A stretch of DNA of 6,166 bases, from assembly GCA_900550095.1 (NCBI GenBank), contig URRG01000152.1:1-6166 (forward strand), read 5' to 3'. Each line of letters opens with the position of its first letter. Within the stretch, counting starts at the first letter, position 1. The DNA comes from an uncultured Oscillospiraceae bacterium. GTDB lineage: Bacteria > Bacillota > Clostridia > Oscillospirales > Acutalibacteraceae. Shown here piece after piece: positions 1 through 6,166 of the stretch. Below the pieces are notes generated by a model, which saw only the letters and a list, made by a program, of their open reading frames with translations, was not told the DNA's origin and did no database searches. The position numbers and the translations under genes are program-made.

Positions 1-1
1 C

Positions 2-161
2 CAAAAAGGAGGAGGAGGTGCCGGCGCGCCTCCGCCTTTTGCAGCACGGGGCGGATTCGGCGCGAGTCCCGCTGCGGCTCTATGGGCCTGCACATGTAAG
101 AGAACGTGTGCCTGAAGGGAAATCTATCTGCAGCGAAATGTGTGAAGCGGACCCTGTGGAA
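2..161 (+). pseudogene. Possible frame-broken C-terminal zinc-ribbon tail of an upstream gene
   Basis: No single frame gives a convincing protein here, but pieces of a double zinc ribbon appear in order across the three plus frames. Frame 2 begins with a Gly-rich run (KGGGGAGAPPP, 5-37). Frame 1 has FCST at 37-48. Frame 2 has WACTC at 83-97. Frame 3 has PEGKSICSEMC at 111-143, followed by EADP. Together they resemble the WxCxCGxEN...GKFCSECG tail found at the C-terminus of many Firmicutes zinc-ribbon proteins, such as SPFH-domain or virion-core-like proteins. At least three indels would be needed to join them, so this is either a decayed gene end or a stretch with sequence errors. The upstream body lies outside the window, so the identity is a guess. 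Cys-rich fragments could also arise by chance. Confidence 0.3.
7..40 (+). terminator. GC-rich hairpin with TTTT tail, possible intrinsic terminator
   Basis: An 8-bp stem pairs 14-21 (GGAGGTGC) with 26-33 (GCGCCTCC) around a CGGC tetraloop, with one G-T pair. After one A-G mismatch the pairing can extend outwards to 7-12 with 35-40, where the right arm ends in TTTT. It would end the transcript of a gene to the left and isolate the operon. The T tract is only four bases, and the hairpin overlaps the possible zinc-ribbon remnant, so it may be just GC-rich coding sequence that folds by chance. Confidence 0.3.
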
Positions 162-182
162 AAACAGCATATGGGTTTGGAA

Positions 183-192
183 GGGAGAGGGG
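183..192 (+). promoter_or_regulatory. Ribosome binding site that fixes the start of the HD-GYP gene
   Basis: GGGAGAGGGG lies three bases before ATG 196, a purine-rich Shine-Dalgarno element on the short side for spacing. The alternative upstream GTG at 106 has no such element: AAGAGAAC precedes it. The residues it would add (Cys-rich, Trp-rich, no domain) look unlike a REC N-terminus. ATG 211 is also in frame, with GGAG three bases upstream, and is a weaker alternative. I saw no convincing -35/-10 promoter pair between 41 and 182. Confidence 0.6.
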
Positions 193-195
193 AAA

Positions 196-1290
196 ATGGA
201 GAAGGAGCTTATGGAGGGAGCTGCCAAAAGCTCCCAAAGCACTCTGATTGTGATAGACGACGACGAAATCAACCGCGGGATCCTGGAGAATCTTTTTTCG
301 CCGGTGTACGCCGTGGAGGAGGCTGAGAACGGGAAGGAGGGCCTTCGGAAGATCCTTGCGGATCCAGAGAGGTACTGCGCCGTTCTGTTGGATGTGATGA
401 TGCCGGAAATGGACGGCCTGGAGGTGCTGCGGCATTTGGAAAAGGCTTCTCTTTTGGATAAGGTACCGGTATTTCTGATCACGGCGGAAACCAGCGACGC
501 AACTATGAAGGAGGCATACCGCCTGGGTGTGATGGATGTGATCAGCAAGCCCGTGGTTCCGTATGTGGTTCTGCGCCGGGTGAATTCCGTGGTCGAGCTG
601 TTTCGGGCCAGAAAACGTCTGAGCAGCGTGGTGGAGCGTCAGCAGTCGGAGCTTTTGGAAAAGGCTCAGAAGATCATTGAGCTGAACCAAGGGATGATCG
701 AGGCTCTTTCAACGGCTATTGAATTCCGGAACGGGGAATCGGGGGAACATGTCCGCCGGATCCACGACATAACGGAGTTCCTTCTGACCAACACCAGGCT
801 GGGAGAAGGGCTGGATGAAGAGGCTATAGACGATATCGCCCTGGCGTCTATTATGCATGACGTGGGAAAAATTGCTATTCCCGACGCTATTCTGAACAAG
901 CCCGGCAGGCTTACGCCGGAGGAATTCGAAGTCATGAAGCGGCATACTACTCAGGGGGCCGTTTTGTTGGAAAGGATCCCCCAGCTGCATTCCCACAGCT
1001 TTTACCAATATGCCTATGATATTGCCCGTCATCACCATGAACGGTGGGATGGAAGAGGGTACCCCGACGGACTGAAGGGAGAAGAAATCTCCCTTTGGGC
1101 GCAGGTCGTTTCTTTGGCGGACGTATACGATGCTCTCAGCTGCAAGCGCGTCTATAAGGATGCGTTCCCCCGGGAAACCGTCGTGAGAATGATACGGGAG
1201 GGCCAGTGCGGCGTGTTTAATCCATGGCTCCTGGAATGCTTTTTCTCTGTAGAGGAGGAGCTATCCCAAATGTATAAAAAAGATGAGTGA
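196..1290 (+). CDS. Response regulator with HD-GYP cyclic-di-GMP phosphodiesterase output (REC-HD-GYP)
   Basis: A 364-residue cytoplasmic protein. The receiver domain spans about residues 15-135: acidic pocket DDD at 21-23, phospho-acceptor Asp66 in LLDVMMPEMDG, Thr96, and Lys118 in SKP. A charged, probably helical linker (about 138-165) leads to the HD-GYP domain (about 167-350). The metal-site residues are all visible: Glu181 and His185 (ESGEH), His221-Asp222 with Lys225 (HDVGK), His250, His280-His281 and Asp309 (ADVYDAL). The signature HHERWDGRGYPDG is intact. The family hydrolyses c-di-GMP to pGpG or GMP, and phosphorylation of REC normally tunes this. The extra Glu four residues before the first His is the feature linked with trinuclear metal centres, so an active enzyme is expected. 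The late FDP motif reads FNP (Asn), which is not catalytic. It is first in the operon, 12 nt before the HPt gene, and is the likely relay output. The family is certain; c-di-GMP rather than another cyclic dinucleotide as substrate is inferred. Confidence 0.95.
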   Translation: MEKELMEGAAKSSQSTLIVIDDDEINRGILENLFSPVYAVEEAENGKEGLRKILADPERYCAVLLDVMMPEMDGLEVLRHLEKASLLDKVPVFLITAETSDATMKEAYRLGVMDVISKPVVPYVVLRRVNSVVELFRARKRLSSVVERQQSELLEKAQKIIELNQGMIEALSTAIEFRNGESGEHVRRIHDITEFLLTNTRLGEGLDEEAIDDIALASIMHDVGKIAIPDAILNKPGRLTPEEFEVMKRHTTQGAVLLERIPQLHSHSFYQYAYDIARHHHERWDGRGYPDGLKGEEISLWAQVVSLADVYDALSCKRVYKDAFPRETVVRMIREGQCGVFNPWLLECFFSVEEELSQMYKKDE

Positions 1291-1295
1291 GGAGG
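1291..1295 (+). promoter_or_regulatory. Shine-Dalgarno site of the HPt gene
   Basis: A perfect GGAGG begins right after the TGA of the HD-GYP gene and lies 7 nt before ATG 1303. It supports that start and translation from the same mRNA. The ATG at 1296 is in another frame and is not used. Confidence 0.8.
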
Positions 1296-1302
1296 ATGCG
1301 GG

Positions 1303-1656
1303 ATGGACGCTTTGAAAAAGGAAAGATGGATCGAGGCCGGTGTGGACGTGGAGAGCGCTTTGGGCCGTTTTATGGGCAACGAAGCTCTTTTGGAGCGCTT
1401 TCTGAAAAAGTTTCTGGATGATTCCAATTATGGGAAGCTGCGGGAGGCTATCGCCGCCGGGGATATGGACGGAGCGGTAACCGCCTCGCACACCCTCAAG
1501 GGCCTGTGCGGGAATCTTTCCATGACGGCTTTGTTCGGTCTCTTTACGAAGCAGGTGGCTTTGCTTCGGGAGGGCAGACTGGAGGAAGCGGCTGCGATGA
1601 TGGCGGAAATAGCGCCCGCCTATGAAAAAGTAACGGAAGCGATCCGGAGGGGATAA
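1303..1656 (+). CDS. Stand-alone histidine phosphotransfer (HPt) protein
   Basis: A 117-residue all-helical, soluble protein with the size of a typical single HPt four-helix bundle. The phospho-acceptor is His63 in ASHTLKGLCGNLSM, the classic HxLKG signature with the small Gly and Asn residues that follow. The N-terminal GVDVESALGRFMGNEALLERFLKKF matches the HPt first helices that hold the docking surface for REC. HPt proteins carry phosphate between a hybrid kinase receiver and a downstream response regulator and have no enzymatic activity of their own. It sits between the REC-HD-GYP gene and a hybrid kinase whose C-terminus ends in REC without an HPt. It therefore probably supplies the missing His step of the relay, for one or both kinases. 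Stop and next start are 4 nt apart. The family is very secure; partner assignment is inferred from position. Confidence 0.95.
   Translation: MDALKKERWIEAGVDVESALGRFMGNEALLERFLKKFLDDSNYGKLREAIAAGDMDGAVTASHTLKGLCGNLSMTALFGLFTKQVALLREGRLEEAAAMMAEIAPAYEKVTEAIRRG
1646..1652 (+). promoter_or_regulatory. Shine-Dalgarno site of the first hybrid kinase, inside the HPt gene end
   Basis: GGAGGGG lies within the last codons of the HPt gene, 8 nt before ATG 1661. Its placement over the upstream stop codon suggests coupled translation. Confidence 0.75.
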
Positions 1657-1660
1657 AGAA

Positions 1661-4240
1661 ATGAAGGGAAAGGGCAGGAAAACCGGCAGGTCGAAGCTGC
1701 TGCAGGCTCTTCGGAATATGAGGCTCAATATCGTTGCCTTTGCTATGCTGGTGATTCTGGCTGTCTCCGGAATGATTTTGATCCGTTCCACTCTGCTGAA
1801 GAATTCTCAGGATACAGGTATGGCTCTGGCGCAGAACTATGCATCTGAAGAACAGAGCAGTTTGACTGTATATGAGACGCTGATTTCTTTTGGTACAGCC
1901 ACTATCGACAGGCGTGTGGCGGATGGAAATTCCCGTGAAGAGCTTTTGGAGTGGCTGTCTGCATATTTTGATCGACTCGACGCCGTATTGGGCGAAGGCG
2001 TTGTGGATCCCTATGTGGTCATGGATGGGGAAATTCTTGCGGCTAATCCGTGGGAGGGAGATTCCACCTATGACGTCGGCGCCGCCGAATGGTATCAAAA
2101 GGCGCTGGAAGCTGAGGGAGAGGCGGTTTTTACCGATGTGTATACGGACGTGATCTACAGCAAGCCGGTAATCACAGTGGCCCAACGGTGCAGGAACACG
2201 GATGCCGTCATGGCTTTCGATATTTTTCCGCAGAACATCCGGTTAGAGTTTGATTCTCTGGCGCTCACCAAAGGAGAATCCTTCTTTTTATGTGACAGCG
2301 CGGGAAGAGTGATATATAAAAGCACGGCCCTGGAGCGTTCGGACGAGGAACTCCAGCAGTATCTGAGCGGGTTGATTGGAAAGATCAGTGAAGGGCTTAT
2401 GGAAAGCAGCGATTCCTATATTGTGGATTTGGACGGCAGCCGGCGGGCGGTATACTATGCACGTATGGACAACGGCTGGTTTTCCATCATCACCGTTCCG
2501 TATTCCGATATTCTTGGGAATTTCAACTGGTTCACCCTCCTTTTTGGAGTGCTCGTGCTTTCTTTCCTTGCGGTCCTGGCCGGTATGACCTGGCGGGATG
2601 TAAAGATCAACGACCGTATCCGGCGGACCAATGAAACGGTCCGCGTGTTGGGGAATTCCTATTATGCCCTTTATAGGATCGACTTTGGGCAAGATACCTA
2701 CGAGATGATAAAAGGCTCGGATTACGTCCGCAGCCGGATAGCGCCCACAGGCCGCTATGAGGAGCTTCTGCGGGTGGCCGGGGAAGTGATCGAGGAGGAC
2801 GCCTATAAGGAGTTTTTGGAGAGCTTCTCCTCTCAGAACATAAGAAGGCTTGTTTCTCAGCGGATCCGGGATTTCGGGGGAGATTTCCTCCGGCGTTTTG
2901 GGGAGGAGATGCGCTGGGTCAGTGTGCGGATCCTTTTCGACGAATCCCTGGCCCCGGAAGAGGTCGTACTCTGCTTTCGGGAGGTAGAGGAAGAAAAGCA
3001 GCGTCAGCTGCAGGAGAGAAGGCTTCTGGAGGACGCCCTGGAGATCGCCAAAAAGAACGAGGCTGCAAAGCAGAGCTTTTTCAGCAACATGTCTCACGAT
3101 ATGAGAACTCCGCTCAACGCTATCATAGGGCTTTCGGATCTGGCGGGCCAGAATACGGAATCTCCGGATAAGGTGGCGGGATATCTGGGAAAGATCAATT
3201 CCTCCAGCCGTCAGCTTTTGGGGCTTATCAACGATATTCTGGATATGTCCCGAATGGAGCAGGGAAAGATCACTCTCAACAACAAGGAATTCGATCTGGA
3301 AGAATGCCTGGACGAGTGTCTGGAGACCTTCCGTTTTCAGGCCGAGGCCGAACGAAAAACTTTAAAGCGGGAACTGCATATAAAAAATCCACGGGTTTTG
3401 GGAGATCCCTTCCGCATCCATCAGATACTGAACAATCTCCTTTCCAACGCGTTCAAGTTTACCAGTGAAGGGGATACGGTATCGGTTTCCGTAACACAGA
3501 TGGATCAGGGGGATTATGAGAAATATAAATTTGTCATAGCCGATACAGGAATCGGAATGGCAGAGAGCTTTCTTCCCCATCTTTTCGAGCCCTACAGCCG
3601 GGAATTGCGGTTCAGCGCCAAGCAGGCCGTAGGCACAGGCCTTGGAATGCCCATTACCAAAAGCCTGGTGACGCTGATGGACGGAGAGATCTATGTAGAA
3701 AGCGAGGTGGGGAAAGGGAGCGCCTTTACGGTTATTCTTCCCTTTACGGTTATTCAGGAGGAGAAATCTTCTCCGAAGCTTCCCGCTGAGGATGTGGAGA
3801 AAGAAAAAGCAAAGGAAAAGCGCTCTCTGGAAGGACGTCATGTTTTGCTGGCTGAGGACAACGAGGTAAATATGGAGATCGCGGAAGAGATACTTTCCAT
3901 GAACGGCCTGCAGATCACAAAGGCTTGGAACGGCGCGGAGGCGGTGGAAAAGTTCCGCGGTTCAGCGCCCTTCACCTTTGATGCTGTACTGATGGACATG
4001 CAGATGCCTGAAATTGACGGCTGCGAGGCGTCCAGAAGGATCCGCGCCATGCACAGGCCCGACGCAAAGACGGTTCCCATCATCGCTGTTACGGCGAACG
4101 CATTTGCAGAGGATATCACGGCCACGGCGGCGGCAGGGATGAACGCCCATGTTTCAAAACCTATTGATTTTCCGCTGTTATGCAGGCTTTTGGAAAAGTG
4201 GATCTGCTATAACGGAGCCGGCGGGGAGGATGAAATATGA
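1661..4240 (+). CDS. Membrane-bound hybrid histidine kinase, Cache sensor plus atypical linker and C-terminal REC
   Basis: An 859-residue protein. A basic N-terminus precedes membrane helix 1 (about 22-41). An extracytoplasmic double-Cache-like sensor follows (about 43-288, with EWYQKALEAEGE near 143 and NGWFSIITVPYSDIL at 271-285), then membrane helix 2 (about 290-310). Residues 318-445 form a PAS-like or uncharacterised cytoplasmic domain, followed by a coiled coil (about 441-470). HisKA has phospho-acceptor His479 in FFSNMSHDMRTPLN, whose HDMRT motif also suits phosphatase activity. The HATPase has an N-box (Asn591, Asn592, Asn596), G1 DTGIGM 628-633, an F-box near 642 and G2 GTGLGM 658-663. 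A Lys/Glu-rich linker (700-722) leads to REC (about 726-845): Glu732-Asp733, phospho-acceptor Asp779, Thr811, Lys833. All catalytic residues are present. It lacks its own HPt, so the HPt gene 4 nt upstream is the likely acceptor. The sensed ligand is unknown. The start is set by the GGAGGGG site. Confidence 0.95.
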   Translation: MKGKGRKTGRSKLLQALRNMRLNIVAFAMLVILAVSGMILIRSTLLKNSQDTGMALAQNYASEEQSSLTVYETLISFGTATIDRRVADGNSREELLEWLSAYFDRLDAVLGEGVVDPYVVMDGEILAANPWEGDSTYDVGAAEWYQKALEAEGEAVFTDVYTDVIYSKPVITVAQRCRNTDAVMAFDIFPQNIRLEFDSLALTKGESFFLCDSAGRVIYKSTALERSDEELQQYLSGLIGKISEGLMESSDSYIVDLDGSRRAVYYARMDNGWFSIITVPYSDILGNFNWFTLLFGVLVLSFLAVLAGMTWRDVKINDRIRRTNETVRVLGNSYYALYRIDFGQDTYEMIKGSDYVRSRIAPTGRYEELLRVAGEVIEEDAYKEFLESFSSQNIRRLVSQRIRDFGGDFLRRFGEEMRWVSVRILFDESLAPEEVVLCFREVEEEKQRQLQERRLLEDALEIAKKNEAAKQSFFSNMSHDMRTPLNAIIGLSDLAGQNTESPDKVAGYLGKINSSSRQLLGLINDILDMSRMEQGKITLNNKEFDLEECLDECLETFRFQAEAERKTLKRELHIKNPRVLGDPFRIHQILNNLLSNAFKFTSEGDTVSVSVTQMDQGDYEKYKFVIADTGIGMAESFLPHLFEPYSRELRFSAKQAVGTGLGMPITKSLVTLMDGEIYVESEVGKGSAFTVILPFTVIQEEKSSPKLPAEDVEKEKAKEKRSLEGRHVLLAEDNEVNMEIAEEILSMNGLQITKAWNGAEAVEKFRGSAPFTFDAVLMDMQMPEIDGCEASRRIRAMHRPDAKTVPIIAVTANAFAEDITATAAAGMNAHVSKPIDFPLLCRLLEKWICYNGAGGEDEI
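3723..3758 (+). repeat. 18-bp in-frame tandem duplication at the end of the ATPase domain
   Basis: Two adjacent 18-nt units, 3723-3740 and 3741-3758, share their first 15 bases (CCTTTACGGTTATTC) and differ only in the last three. In protein they give FTVILP then FTVIQE (residues 689-700), doubling the final beta strand of the HATPase fold just before the linker to REC. The length is a multiple of three, so the frame is kept. It looks like a recent slippage or duplication event. Confidence 0.85.
4224..4230 (+). promoter_or_regulatory. Shine-Dalgarno site and ATGA coupling of the second hybrid kinase
   Basis: GGGAGGA lies 6 nt before ATG 4237, inside the end of the first kinase gene. The start codon overlaps the TGA stop of that gene (4238-4240) as ATGA. 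This arrangement usually gives translational coupling and similar protein amounts. Confidence 0.8.
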
Positions 4241-6166
4241 AAAAGAAAATAAACAGATTCCTCTGGATCAGCCTCGCGGGTATCTTGCTCTTATGCGTGG
4301 GTGTTTTTACATGGATGACCCGTTTCATGCTGCGCGAAAGCGACAGGACGATCAATACGGTCGGCGGCATCTATATGGAAGAAATGAACCATCAGATGCA
4401 GCTGCATTTCAATTCCATTATCGATATGCAGCTGAGCCAGGTAGAGGGGATCGTTTGGCGTACGTCTCCAGATGCGTTCCAGGAATACGGGCAGGAGATG
4501 CTGAACGAGCTGACTATAGGAGCGCAAGCCCGGGAGTTTTCATATCTCGCGCTCTATTCGAAGGATGGAAAGGCCGATGTGATCTATGGAGAACCGGTTT
4601 CCATCTTGAACAATGAACCGTTTTTGGAGGCCCTCAACCGGAACGAGAAAAAGGTGGTGATGGGAGAGACGGCTTCCGGTGAAAGACTTTTACTGCTGGG
4701 AGTTTCTGTGGGATATCCCACGGACGAGGGGTATCCTATGTCCGATGGGAGCCACTGCACGGCCCTGGTGGCTGGCCTTCCTATCAGCTATGTGAATGAG
4801 AGTATGTCCCTGAAGGTGGATGAAAGCCTGATTTTTTCCCATATTATTCGAAAAGACGGCAGTTTTGTGCTCCGCAATGCAGACGTTACGGAGGATACCT
4901 ATTACGATTGGCTGACAAAGCGGTGCCGGTTTGAGAATCAGAGCGCGGCTCAGGTTGTTTCGGATATGGAGGATGCTTTTTCCCGCGGGGATGAGTTTTC
5001 AACCGTCGCCAGTGTGGACGGAGAGCGCAGATATGTATATTGTTCGCCTCTTCCCAGTTCGGATTGGTATCTGGTGACGGTGATGCCCTACGGCACTCTG
5101 GATGAAGCCGTGGCGGGTCTGGGCAATCAGCGCATCTATACCGCGTTGGGAAGCTGCGGGGTGATCGTTCTGGCTCTGCTGGCTATTTTCTTCGTATATT
5201 TTCGTATGAACCGTCAGCAGTTGGCGGCTGTGGAGAAAGCTCAGCGGGAGGCGGAGCTGGCCAACCGGGCCAAGAGCGAATTCCTCTCCAATATGAGCCA
5301 CGATATACGCACGCCTATGAACGCTATTGTCGGCATGACGGCCATTGCCTCCGCCAACATGGACAAACCGGAACAGGTAAAGGACTGCTTGAAAAAAATC
5401 ACGCTTTCCAGCAGGCATCTTTTGGGGCTTATCAACGACGTTCTGGATATGTCGAAAATAGAAAGCGGCAAGCTCTCTCTGAATATGGATGTTCTTTCTC
5501 TTCGGGAGACGATGGAAAGTATTGTGTGTATCGTTCAGCCCCAGGTCAAGGCCAAGAATCAGATATTTGACGTATTTATCCGAAATATACAGACAGAGCA
5601 GATATACTGTGACGGAGTGCGGCTGAATCAGGTGCTGTTTAACCTGCTTTCCAATGCTCTGAAATTTACACCCGAGGGCGGTTCTGTGAGCGTAACTGTG
5701 GCTCAGGAGGATTCTCCAAAGGGAGCGGAGTATGTGCGGACGCATTTTTGGGTGAAGGATACGGGTATAGGGATGTCGCCGGAATTCCAGAAGAGGATAT
5801 TTGAATCCTTTGTCCGTGAAGATAACAGCCGTGTGCGGAAAATTGAGGGTACTGGCCTTGGCATGACCATCACAAAGTATATTGTGGATGAAATGCAGGG
5901 GACGATAGAGCTTCAGAGCGAGCTGGATAAGGGCACGGAATTTCACGTCATGCTGGATTTGAAACGGGTTTCCGCAAAGGAGGCGGATATGCTCCTTCCG
6001 GAGTGGGAAATGCTGGTGGTGGACGACGATGAAGAGCTCTGCCGGAGCACGGCGGATTCGCTCAGAGAGATCGGCGTGCAGGCCGATTGGACGACCGACG
6101 GACGCACGGCTGTGCGTTTAGCCCAGGAGAGGCATGAACAAAATAGAGATTACCATATCGTCCTTT
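4237..6166 (+). CDS. Second membrane-bound hybrid histidine kinase, Cache sensor, 3' end cut by the window
   Basis: It is open from ATG 4237 to the right edge: 643 complete codons, no stop. Membrane helix 1 is at about 8-27 (WISLAGILLLCVGVFTWM). An extracytoplasmic Cache-type sensor follows (about 30-298, with FSYLALYSKDGK near 101-112 and SSDWYLVTVMPY near 274-285), then membrane helix 2 (about 301-322) and a short Ala/Glu-rich coiled coil (325-346). HisKA has His355 in FLSNMSHDIRTPMN. The HATPase has N-box Asn469 and Asn473, G1 DTGIGM 508-513 and G2 GTGLGM 538-543. A REC domain begins near 590 (MLVVDDDEE, acidic residues 596-598) and stops at YHIVL, where the phospho-acceptor Asp normally follows within a few residues. 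Unlike the first kinase it has no extra domain between membrane helix 2 and HisKA. Proteins of this type often carry a second REC and an HPt further on, which cannot be seen here. It probably feeds the same relay; its ligand is unknown. Confidence 0.93.
   Translation, partial: MKKKINRFLWISLAGILLLCVGVFTWMTRFMLRESDRTINTVGGIYMEEMNHQMQLHFNSIIDMQLSQVEGIVWRTSPDAFQEYGQEMLNELTIGAQAREFSYLALYSKDGKADVIYGEPVSILNNEPFLEALNRNEKKVVMGETASGERLLLLGVSVGYPTDEGYPMSDGSHCTALVAGLPISYVNESMSLKVDESLIFSHIIRKDGSFVLRNADVTEDTYYDWLTKRCRFENQSAAQVVSDMEDAFSRGDEFSTVASVDGERRYVYCSPLPSSDWYLVTVMPYGTLDEAVAGLGNQRIYTALGSCGVIVLALLAIFFVYFRMNRQQLAAVEKAQREAELANRAKSEFLSNMSHDIRTPMNAIVGMTAIASANMDKPEQVKDCLKKITLSSRHLLGLINDVLDMSKIESGKLSLNMDVLSLRETMESIVCIVQPQVKAKNQIFDVFIRNIQTEQIYCDGVRLNQVLFNLLSNALKFTPEGGSVSVTVAQEDSPKGAEYVRTHFWVKDTGIGMSPEFQKRIFESFVREDNSRVRKIEGTGLGMTITKYIVDEMQGTIELQSELDKGTEFHVMLDLKRVSAKEADMLLPEWEMLVVDDDEELCRSTADSLREIGVQADWTTDGRTAVRLAQERHEQNRDYHIVL

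Noticed and set aside
63..79. Small inverted repeat GAGTCCCGCTGCGGCTC as an operator
   Set aside because: It is short and bulged, lies in GC-rich sequence where such pairings are common, and is not positioned against a promoter.
154..175. Short hairpin CTGT-GGAAAA-ACAG and CATATG as a promoter or regulatory site
   Set aside because: A four-base stem is too weak, and no matching -35 element lies at proper spacing from any -10-like hexamer.
106..195. N-terminal extension of the HD-GYP gene from GTG 106
   Set aside because: It has no ribosome binding site, the added residues match no REC N-terminus, and the stretch overlaps the possible zinc-ribbon remnant. ATG 196 has a good Shine-Dalgarno site.
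2288..3097. Minus-strand open frame of 269 codons opposite the first kinase
   Set aside because: It is antisense to clearly conserved kinase sequence, with no domain or ribosome site that I could recognise.
4149..4616. Plus-strand frame of 155 codons across the kinase junction
   Set aside because: It overlaps the REC end of the first kinase and the membrane helix of the second, both of which read as real proteins in their own frames.
4999..5946. Minus-strand open frame of 315 codons opposite the second kinase
   Set aside because: It lies wholly opposite the HisKA/HATPase coding region, has no recognisable domain and a His/Arg-rich composition typical of antisense shadows.

Overview
The window reads left to right as one plus-strand signalling operon. 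It holds a response regulator with an HD-GYP output domain (REC-HD-GYP), a stand-alone histidine phosphotransfer (HPt) protein, a complete membrane-bound hybrid histidine kinase, and a second hybrid kinase cut off by the right edge. The genes are very tightly packed: gaps of 12 nt and 4 nt, then a 4-nt ATGA overlap. Each has a purine-rich Shine-Dalgarno sequence, and I see no terminator or promoter between them, so co-transcription is very likely.

Organism: base composition looks moderate, roughly half G+C by eye. Strong GGAGG ribosome binding sites, many lineage-typical Cache-sensor hybrid kinases and the style of the proteins suggest a Clostridia member (Firmicutes), perhaps a gut Lachnospiraceae or Oscillospiraceae relative. 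This is inference from style; there is no rRNA or other taxonomic marker.

Layout: 1-195 is a leader region. It has a GC-rich hairpin ending in TTTT and what looks like the frame-broken C-terminal zinc-ribbon tail of an upstream gene. 196-1290 encodes the REC-HD-GYP protein, 1303-1656 the HPt protein, and 1661-4240 a hybrid kinase (Cache sensor, atypical PAS-like linker, HisKA, HATPase, REC). 4237-6166 encodes the second hybrid kinase (Cache sensor, HisKA, HATPase, start of REC), truncated just before its expected phospho-acceptor Asp.

Working model (inference): the two kinases sense different extracellular ligands through separate periplasm-facing/extracytoplasmic Cache domains. They autophosphorylate on His and pass phosphate to their own C-terminal REC Asp, then to the HPt His, then to the REC of the HD-GYP protein. 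That would control cyclic-dinucleotide (probably c-di-GMP) hydrolysis. All parts of a His-Asp-His-Asp relay are present in one operon. The families are known. The less ordinary items are the two-sensor input into one phosphodiesterase, an uncharacterised linker domain in the first kinase, an 18-bp in-frame tandem duplication at the end of its ATPase domain, and the broken zinc-ribbon remnant upstream. I found no mobile element, CRISPR array, tRNA or rRNA, and no clearly new system.
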